Below, in pieces: positions 1 through 4,037 of a stretch of 9,673 nt of DNA. The first letter of the stretch is position 1. Each line of letters opens with the position of its first letter. The position numbers and the translations under genes were made by a program. Below the pieces are notes generated by a model. It was not told the origin of the DNA and made no database searches. It saw only the letters and a list, made by a program, of their open reading frames with translations. This DNA comes from Thermofilaceae archaeon. GTDB lineage: Archaea; Thermoproteota; Thermoprotei; Thermofilales; B69-G16. The stretch spans positions 1 through 9,673 of the forward strand of contig JALURF010000134.1 of the NCBI GenBank assembly GCA_027017165.1, given 5' to 3'.

Positions 1-117
1 AGCGTATTCCAGCGTTATAAGCTGTATACTATTCAATTCTCCTTTTTTCATACTATCTTCTAATATTTTTTTAACTTCAGCTATCGTGATCATCTTCTCG
101 GAGAGCACTTCCGGCAT
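1..117 (-). CDS. rpoF: DNA-directed RNA polymerase subunit Rpo4/RpoF (Rpb4-like), 5' end only
   Basis: The reverse strand from 117 to the window edge is an uninterrupted frame of 39 codons, beginning MPEVLSEKMITIAEVKKIL and continuing through KKGELNSIQLITLEYA. The pattern 'start - short acidic segment - ITIAEVKKILE - GEL - LEYA' matches, from memory, the N-terminus of archaeal RpoF (Rpb4), which pairs with RpoE (Rpb7) to form the RNA polymerase stalk. The rest of the gene lies outside the window. I chose the ATG at 117 because a TATA element at 141-148 is centred about 26 bases upstream, which predicts a leaderless transcript. The sequence AGGGTG, 7 bases before the ATG, could act as a Shine-Dalgarno if a leader exists. 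The N-terminus is short, so the identification rests on pattern resemblance. The divergent neighbour is a GPN-loop GTPase, beyond tRNA-Val. Confidence 0.72.
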   Translation of the reverse strand, partial: MPEVLSEKMITIAEVKKILEDSMKKGELNSIQLITLEYA

Positions 118-140
118 CGGATAACACCCTAATGCTACAC

Positions 141-148
141 TTATATTA
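141..148 (-). promoter_or_regulatory. TATA box of the rpoF-like gene
   Basis: TAATATAA on the reverse strand is centred about 26 bases before the ATG at 117, the spacing expected for archaeal TBP/TFB promoters with transcription starting at the start codon. A broader A/T-rich tract at 154-175 is an alternative that would give a leader of about 20 bases. Confidence 0.45.
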
Positions 149-200
149 GTGGAACTTATTTTATTTATTTTTATTTCTGTGAACACAATCCTTAACGCTC

Positions 201-235
201 AAGCTATAAAACAGCTTATCAAAATTTAGAATTTT
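201..235. repeat. Two adjacent small inverted repeats between rpoF and tRNA-Val
   Basis: AAGCT (201-205) and AGCTT (213-217) are perfect inverted arms with a 7-base spacer. Immediately after them, AAAATT (221-226) and AATTTT (230-235) form a second perfect pair with a 3-base spacer. They lie downstream of tRNA-Val and upstream of rpoF, both read leftward. They could end or process the tRNA transcript, or bind a regulator of rpoF; the sequence does not decide. The arms are short and A/T-rich, so chance is possible. Confidence 0.35.
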
Positions 236-264
236 ACTGATACCGGGTAGAAATAGCGATGAGA

Positions 265-359
265 TGGGCCCGCCGGGATTTGAACCCGGGACCATTCGGG
301 GACCGGAATTCCGGCCTCTCCCGCGTCAGGGGAGTATCCTACCGCTAGACGACGGGCCC
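265..359 (-). tRNA. tRNA-Val (anticodon GAC) with about 23-nt insertion/intron in the variable region
   Basis: The acceptor stem GGGCCCG/CGGGCCC (359-353 with 272-266) carries discriminator A265. The D stem GUC/GAU has a loop containing GG. The anticodon stem is CUCCC/GGGAG with loop CUGACGC, and the anticodon GAC is at 327-325. The T arm is CCGGG-UUCAAAU-CCCGG. No CCA is encoded. Between the anticodon stem and the T stem there are 28 bases instead of about 5. Removing 23 of them (316-294, or the same cut shifted by one or two bases because GG occurs at both ends) restores AGGUC, the usual archaeal tRNA-Val variable loop. The excess contains the palindrome CCGGAAUUCCGG. I could not fit a clean bulge-helix-bulge at these borders, so the exact splice sites are open. 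A true long variable arm is unlikely because the D arm and anticodon are those of a class I tRNA-Val. Confidence 0.88.
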
Positions 360-384
360 CGAGGTTAAATATAAAGTCTAGGTG

Positions 385-393
385 TATATATTT
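385..393. promoter_or_regulatory. TATA box probably shared by tRNA-Val (-) and the GPN GTPase (+)
   Basis: TATATATTT, in the 54-base gap between the two divergent genes, is centred about 26 bases from the GPN start codon at 414 and about 30 bases from the tRNA 5' end at 359. The core is nearly palindromic, so one TBP site could fire both ways, with direction set by flanking BRE sequences. A second A/T run at 367-375 would place tRNA transcription inside the tRNA and so fits less well. Confidence 0.5.
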
Positions 394-413
394 GTTTCAG
401 GGGTTATCAGTAA

Positions 414-1196
414 ATGGGTGAAAGTTCTATTTCTCGGAAAAAGTACATAGTAGTTTTCTTAGGTCCCGCGGGTAGCGGCAAAACGACGCTTACGGGATTT
501 TATGGGAATTGGTTAAGGGAAAAAACGGGAATTAACGTGGGCTTTGTGAACCTGGATCCGGGGGCGGAAACTCTGTGTTATAGTGCCGATTTTGACATTA
601 GAGAACTTGTTACGGTTAGGGATATTATGGTTAAAGAAAGACTGGGTCCTAACGGAGCCTTCATTAGATGTATGGATCTTATGCTCCAAAATAAGGAGGT
701 TATATTAAATTCGATAAGAAAAATGGAAAAGGAATACGTGTTAATTGATACTCCAGGTCAGATGGAGCTTTTTGTTTTTAGGAAAGCGGGTCCGGAGCTT
801 ATTTCCACACTTAAAGAATTAGGACCTGTAGTATGCGTGTTGATTTTTGACCCAATTATGACAGATTCTCCCTCCAGCTTAGTTGCTATGATGCTATTAT
901 CGCTAGTCGTTCAGCTGAGGCTGGAAGTAGACAATGTAGTAGTCCTGAATAAGGTAGACGCTATAGAGGATAAAAGCCTTCTAGATTTGGTAGAGAACCA
1001 CGAAAATTTAAAGTCTGTACTAGCTTCTAGTTCTGAAGGATTAGTTAGTGATATGGCGTTATCGCTTATCGATATTATAGGGGAGTACACGGCGGCGAGC
1101 AGACTGGTTAAAATATCAGCGTTGAAGAAGATAGGATTTGAAGAGTTGTATGATATCCTCCATGAGATATTTTGTGTTTGCGGCGATTTAACTTAG
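414..1196 (+). CDS. GPN-loop GTPase (GPN1/Npa3-PAB0955-like, ATP-binding family)
   Basis: This 260-residue P-loop GTPase has every family signature visible. The Walker A/G1 motif GPAGSGKT is at 17-24. NLDPGAE follows at 46-52, and the defining Gly-Pro-Asn triplet is at 78-80. The G3 motif DTPGQ is at 112-116, NKVD (guanine specificity) at 179-182, and a G5-like SAL near 235. The length is normal for archaeal members. Eukaryotic homologues (GPN1-3) assist assembly and nuclear import of RNA polymerase II; the archaeal role is less clear. In this window it lies divergent from an RNA polymerase Rpb4-like gene, which fits a polymerase-assembly role but is only context. The ATG at 414 is about 26 bases after the TATA box at 385-393, so the mRNA is probably leaderless. 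Its stop codon overlaps that of the convergent orc1/cdc6 by 4 bases. Confidence 0.93.
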   Translation: MGESSISRKKYIVVFLGPAGSGKTTLTGFYGNWLREKTGINVGFVNLDPGAETLCYSADFDIRELVTVRDIMVKERLGPNGAFIRCMDLMLQNKEVILNSIRKMEKEYVLIDTPGQMELFVFRKAGPELISTLKELGPVVCVLIFDPIMTDSPSSLVAMMLLSLVVQLRLEVDNVVVLNKVDAIEDKSLLDLVENHENLKSVLASSSEGLVSDMALSLIDIIGEYTAASRLVKISALKKIGFEELYDILHEIFCVCGDLT

Positions 1197-2404
1197 CTCG
1201 CTAATTCGATCCATAGATCGCCCAGCGTGAGATCCTCTTTTAAACCTTCCTTTATGCTCGATTCCGATACACTCAGCTTTATTCTCTTAGTTCTCCCATA
1301 TCTGCCTAAGCTCACGACCTGAGCATTTATCACTCCCAACATATCCAATTCGTTTATTATATCGCTAACTCTTCTCTGCGTTACCGGTTCAACTCCTATG
1401 CGCTGAACAAGCTTCGTGTACTGGTCGTATATGCCCCCGGTAGTTATCACCTTGACTTTCTTCTTATGCAAAATCAGTATAGCCGCTAAAACGAGTTTGA
1501 CGTGGAGAGGCATGGATTTTATAAGGTCTATTGCTAAGTTCTTCTCTATCTCTTTCTGAGCCATTCTCACGTGCTCGGTCCTAACTTTTACTTCTCCTAG
1601 TCTCTCCGCTATATCAGCCGCTTTTAAGAGAAGGTCGAGAGCCAGCCTACAATCTCCGTTTTGTCTAGCTGCGATCGCCGCACAGAGCGGTATAACCTCC
1701 TCCTCTAGAACTCCCGGATGAAAAGCTTGCTCCGCACGCATCTTGAGGATATCTTCTAGTTCTCGACTGGTGTAAGGCGGGAATACCAGCTCTTCCTCCC
1801 CTAGACTGCTTCTAACTCTAGCATCGAGAAAATCCATGAAACGGAGGTCGTTAGTTATCCCTATTATGGAGACTTTAGATACAGAAAGTTGATCGTTTAT
1901 CCTGGTAAGGAAGTATAAGACGTCGTCTCCCTTCTTCTTTACTAGGTAATCGATTTCATCGAGCACTACTAACAGGAAGCGTTGCTTGCGCTCTAACCCC
2001 GTTATAAATCTTCTAAAAACCTCGCTTGTAGAAAGACCGGTAAAAGGTACTCGTTGTCCTACTGCTTGGGCCAGCTCCGCTATAACCCTATAACTGGTAT
2101 CTGTATGCCTGCAGTTTATATATACATATCTGACTTTACTGCCAGCTTTCTTTTCTAATTCTCTCAGAACGTATTTTGTAACCGCGGTTTTACCGGTTCC
2201 TGTCAATCCGTAAATGAAGACGTTAGACGGTCTAGAACCAGAGAGAACTGGAGCCAGGACCAATCCTAGCCTGTAGATCTGTTGATCGCGGTGAGGTAAA
2301 TAGCTGGGAACATAGTCTGGTAGTAGTAGCTCTCTCCTCTTAAATATTCTAGATACTTTAAATCTGTCGAAAAGCGCTCCCAGATTAACCGCTACTTTCG
2401 ACAT
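1193..2404 (-). CDS. cdc6: Orc1/Cdc6 replication initiator ATPase
   Basis: This 403-residue protein has the three-part Orc1/Cdc6 plan. The AAA+ domain occupies about residues 30-210, with Walker A GLTGTGKT (66-73), Walker B VVLDEID (146-152), sensor 1 GITND (182-186), and an ARVRSS segment with candidate arginine finger (195-200). An AAA+ lid follows, with sensor 2 GDCRLALDLL (250-259). The C-terminal winged helix spans about 296-385, with a wing containing GRYGRTKRIKL. Family members bind origin recognition boxes and load the MCM helicase. Both ATPase motifs look intact. The ATG at 2404 lies about 34 bases after a TATA box, implying a leader of roughly 8 bases. I see no convincing origin-recognition boxes in the upstream 100 bases, so whether an origin lies here is undecided. 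The gene is monocistronic or shares a leftward unit with the macro-domain gene, although it has its own TATA. Confidence 0.95.
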   Translation of the reverse strand: MSKVAVNLGALFDRFKVSRIFKRRELLLPDYVPSYLPHRDQQIYRLGLVLAPVLSGSRPSNVFIYGLTGTGKTAVTKYVLRELEKKAGSKVRYVYINCRHTDTSYRVIAELAQAVGQRVPFTGLSTSEVFRRFITGLERKQRFLLVVLDEIDYLVKKKGDDVLYFLTRINDQLSVSKVSIIGITNDLRFMDFLDARVRSSLGEEELVFPPYTSRELEDILKMRAEQAFHPGVLEEEVIPLCAAIAARQNGDCRLALDLLLKAADIAERLGEVKVRTEHVRMAQKEIEKNLAIDLIKSMPLHVKLVLAAILILHKKKVKVITTGGIYDQYTKLVQRIGVEPVTQRRVSDIINELDMLGVINAQVVSLGRYGRTKRIKLSVSESSIKEGLKEDLTLGDLWIELAS

Positions 2405-2434
2405 AGTTCCACAAGATGCATAAGAAGTAGAGGT

Positions 2435-2442
2435 TTTATATA
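2435..2442 (-). promoter_or_regulatory. TATA box of orc1/cdc6
   Basis: TATATAAA on the reverse strand (with CC after it) is centred about 34 bases before the ATG at 2404. It predicts transcription starting near 2412 and a very short leader. Confidence 0.5.
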
Positions 2443-2466
2443 CGGACAGACCTTAAACCCGGAGTA

Positions 2467-2482
2467 TATAGAAGTATCTATA
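2467..2482. repeat. Inverted repeat upstream of orc1/cdc6
   Basis: TATAGA (2467-2472) and TCTATA (2477-2482) are perfect inverted arms around AGTA. The repeat lies 25 bases upstream of the orc1/cdc6 TATA box and just past the macro-domain stop codon. It could be a regulator site, part of an A/T-rich unwinding region, or the end of the macro-gene transcript. Nearby, CCGGAGTATA (2459-2468) and CCGAGTATA (2496-2504) form a weak direct pair. Confidence 0.3.
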
Positions 2483-2507
2483 CATTACCTATATTCCGAG
2501 TATACGA

Positions 2508-3062
2508 CTAAGAAACCATCTCTAGTTGCTCCTTACACACCTTTACCATTTCCACATAATCCTCCTCTTTCCATGCAATCAGCCTTACCTCTCTTATAGA
2601 GCATTTAGAAAGATCAACGGCTTTCATAGCTTTAAGTACGGCGCTGACAGATTCTCTAACAGGTACTCCTCCTACACCAGCTCCTAAAGCCGGCAAGGCA
2701 ATGCATGAGAATCCGCGAGAACAAGCTGTTTTAAAAACTGCCTGCGCTGCCTTCTCCACATGTCTAACAGTTATTGACATAGCAGGCTTCTCCATTGTAG
2801 GAGCATGTATTACATATTTAGCCTTCAAAGCCCCAGCACTTGTGACCACGGCCTCGCCCACAGGTACAGGAGCATATCTTCTAGCCTCCCTTTCTATCAC
2901 CTCGCCACCTTTCCTCTTTATAGCACCAGCCACTCCTCCGCCCATTATCATTAAAGAATTCGCTGGATTAACTATAGCTTCACAGTCCTCCTCTGTTATA
3001 TCCCCTTTCTTAACCTTAACAACTACTCCTTTATATTCGAAAACCTCCATAAGATCCACCAT
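2508..3062 (-). CDS. Macro-domain protein (ADP-ribose binding / possible ADP-ribosyl hydrolase)
   Basis: This is a single stand-alone macro domain of 184 residues (numbered from the ATG at 3062). The hallmarks are GDIT (20-23, adenine-contacting Asp), AIVNPANS with two Asn (32 and 35), the phosphate-binding loop GGGVAGAI (41-48), and the second substrate loop PALGAGVGG (124-132). Such proteins bind ADP-ribose or O-acetyl-ADP-ribose and may remove ADP-ribose from proteins or nucleic acid; the substrate here cannot be told. The frame stays open to a GTG at 3092, but a TATA box at 3082-3089 lies inside that extension and is centred about 24 bases before the ATG at 3062. The shorter leaderless form is therefore preferred. 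An ATG at 3050 would also keep the whole domain. The gene lies downstream of tRNA-Ser and upstream of orc1/cdc6 on the same strand. Confidence 0.9.
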   Translation of the reverse strand: MVDLMEVFEYKGVVVKVKKGDITEEDCEAIVNPANSLMIMGGGVAGAIKRKGGEVIEREARRYAPVPVGEAVVTSAGALKAKYVIHAPTMEKPAMSITVRHVEKAAQAVFKTACSRGFSCIALPALGAGVGGVPVRESVSAVLKAMKAVDLSKCSIREVRLIAWKEEDYVEMVKVCKEQLEMVS

Positions 3063-3081
3063 ATTTCTTTTCGACGATATG

Positions 3082-3089
3082 ATATAAAT
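3082..3089 (-). promoter_or_regulatory. TATA box of the macro-domain gene
   Basis: ATTTATAT on the reverse strand is centred about 24 bases before the ATG at 3062. It supports a leaderless start there and argues against the longer GTG-started frame, whose first codons would overlap this box. Confidence 0.45.
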
Positions 3090-3275
3090 CACTTAAGCAG
3101 GTTAGAGGATGCATCTTAACTCGCCTAAGAAAAATTGTAGTTAAAAGAGTTTATGAATAAGCAGTACACTTATAAGCGGTTTAAGCATAGTAAAGATTTA
3201 CAACGTCTACATACATTCTCCTAAAGAAGCTACAAGATTTATCCAAAATATCGAAAATATTTCAGAAACAGTAAA

Positions 3276-3363
3276 CGCCGGGGCCGGGATTTGAACCCGG
3301 GCGCCCCTACTGGGGCATCGGATCTCGAGTCCGACCCTTTAGACCTGACTCAGGCACCCCGGC
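3276..3363 (-). tRNA. tRNA-Ser (anticodon CGA)
   Basis: The acceptor stem GCCGGGG/CCCCGGC (3363-3357 with 3283-3277) carries discriminator G3276, as expected for serine. The anticodon stem is UCGGA/UCCGA with loop CUCGAGA, and the anticodon CGA is at 3327-3325. A long class II variable arm has stem GCCCC...GGGGC. The T arm is CCGGG-UUCAAAU-CCCGG. There is no intron and no encoded CCA. It is the only one of the four tRNAs here without an insertion. Confidence 0.95.
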
Positions 3364-3388
3364 CCAAGTTATAAGGCGCTGTGTGTTC

Positions 3389-3395
3389 TTAAATA
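3389..3395 (-). promoter_or_regulatory. TATA-like box of tRNA-Ser
   Basis: TATTTAA on the reverse strand is centred about 29 bases from the tRNA 5' end at 3363, the expected spacing for an archaeal tRNA promoter. Confidence 0.45.
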
Positions 3396-3436
3396 GCTTT
3401 CGGGATGCCTGATGGCCGCTCGGGAGTTGCGGTGGG

Positions 3437-3444
3437 TTTATATA
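3437..3444 (+). promoter_or_regulatory. TATA box of the zinc-ribbon/aEF1B operon
   Basis: TTTATATA is centred about 34 bases before the ATG at 3475, giving a predicted leader of about 8 bases. Upstream, 3416-3432 is a G/C-rich inverted repeat (CCGC...GCGG) outside the expected transcript. Confidence 0.5.
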
Positions 3445-3474
3445 CTCCTTTAGGAAAGTTTGTGCGGGGTTTGA

Positions 3475-3672
3475 ATGGCAACGTCTACGGTTAAGAAATT
3501 GGCGCTTAAGATGCCTGTCTGTACCTCGTGTAGCAGGCCTATACCGCCGTATGAGAGAGGAGTCAAATTTAGATGCCCGAACTGTGGAGAATTTATAATT
3601 TGGAGATGCTACAAGTGCAGACAGTTAATGAATCCGTATAGATGCCCCAAGTGTGGGTTTGAAGGTCCGTGA
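3475..3672 (+). CDS. Small double zinc-ribbon protein, putative RNA-binding (COG2888-like)
   Basis: This 65-residue protein has eight cysteines in four pairs: C16/C19, C34/C37, C45/C48 and C57/C60, each CxxC. That is enough for two structural zinc sites. The middle carries RCPNCGEF and RCYKC, typical of the archaeal 'Zn-ribbon RNA-binding protein involved in translation' family. It is followed 9 bases later by aEF1B, an arrangement I know from other archaea; it supports a translation-related role, but the exact function is unproven. The ATG at 3475 is used because it follows the TATA box at a plausible distance. A second ATG at codon 13 (3511), just before the first CxxC, would give a protein nearer the usual length of about 55 residues and cannot be excluded. 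Confidence 0.87.
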   Translation: MATSTVKKLALKMPVCTSCSRPIPPYERGVKFRCPNCGEFIIWRCYKCRQLMNPYRCPKCGFEGP

Positions 3673-3681
3673 GGTGGTGAA

Positions 3682-3957
3682 ATGGCTAAAGTCGTAGTTT
3701 CTCTTAAAATACTGCCGGACGACATTGAAACATCGTTAGATGAATTGGAAAAACGCATAAAGGAGAAGCTTCCAGAGGACTATGAGATATTAAAATCAGC
3801 TAAAGAGCCTATAGCGTTCGGATTGTATGCTCTCAGGCTATATATCTCCATCCCGGAGAAGACTGAGGGAGGTACGAGTAAGTTGGAAAAGATTATTTCA
3901 AGCGTTGATGGCGTTAGTCAAGTTGAAGTATTGATGGTTAGCCGGATGTTTACTTAA
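3682..3957 (+). CDS. ef1b: Translation elongation factor 1-beta (aEF1B)
   Basis: This 91-residue protein matches the archaeal EF-1 beta guanine-exchange domain. It starts MAKVVVSLKILPDD, carries EPIAFGLYAL (42-51), and ends with the conserved hydrophobic strand VDGVSQVEVLMVSR (75-88). It promotes GDP/GTP exchange on aEF1A in the cytoplasm. The length is normal for the archaeal form, which lacks the extra eukaryotic N-terminal region. It lies 9 bases after the zinc-ribbon gene, with the purine-rich GAGGTGGTGA (3671-3680) directly ahead of the ATG as a Shine-Dalgarno, so the two are surely cotranscribed. T-rich stretches at 3964-3970 and 4000-4004 may end the transcript before cdc48. Confidence 0.93.
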   Translation: MAKVVVSLKILPDDIETSLDELEKRIKEKLPEDYEILKSAKEPIAFGLYALRLYISIPEKTEGGTSKLEKIISSVDGVSQVEVLMVSRMFT

Positions 3958-3982
3958 GCTAGAGTTATTTTGTCCACAAAAG

Positions 3983-4035
3983 TTAAATATTAAACGTTAT
4001 TTTTGAGTCCTTAGGATATACTCCTTCTGAAGGTG
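3983..4035 (+). promoter_or_regulatory. Promoter and ribosome-binding site of cdc48
   Basis: TTAAATATTAA (3983-3993) is the likely TATA box, with transcription near 4014. The Shine-Dalgarno GAAGGTG (4029-4035) ends only 2 bases before the TTG at 4038 but 8 and 11 bases before TTG 4044 and GTG 4047. CCTT-CTG-AAGG (4023-4033) could fold over the ribosome site as a very small hairpin. A second TATA-like GGATATAC at 4014 would imply a leaderless TTG start, which I consider unlikely. Confidence 0.4.
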
Positions 4036-4037
4036 TA

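Noticed and set aside
253..264. C-box-like GCGATGA next to the tRNA-Val 3' end
   Set aside because: There is no D box at a suitable distance and it abuts the tRNA; judged chance.
2405..2507. Origin recognition boxes by the orc1/cdc6 gene
   Set aside because: I looked for the conserved G-rich box and its short core and found none that fit.
2701..3087. Rightward open frame opposite the macro-domain gene
   Set aside because: It is antisense to a gene with clear family motifs, and its product has low-complexity Ser/Thr/Pro-rich composition with no promoter of its own.
3062..3092. GTG-started 10-residue extension of the macro-domain protein
   Set aside because: The TATA box of the gene lies in this stretch, so it is probably promoter DNA.
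3093..3275. Possible small gene or sRNA between the macro-domain gene and tRNA-Ser
   Set aside because: Only very short frames are present, and no C/D boxes or convincing hairpin on either strand.
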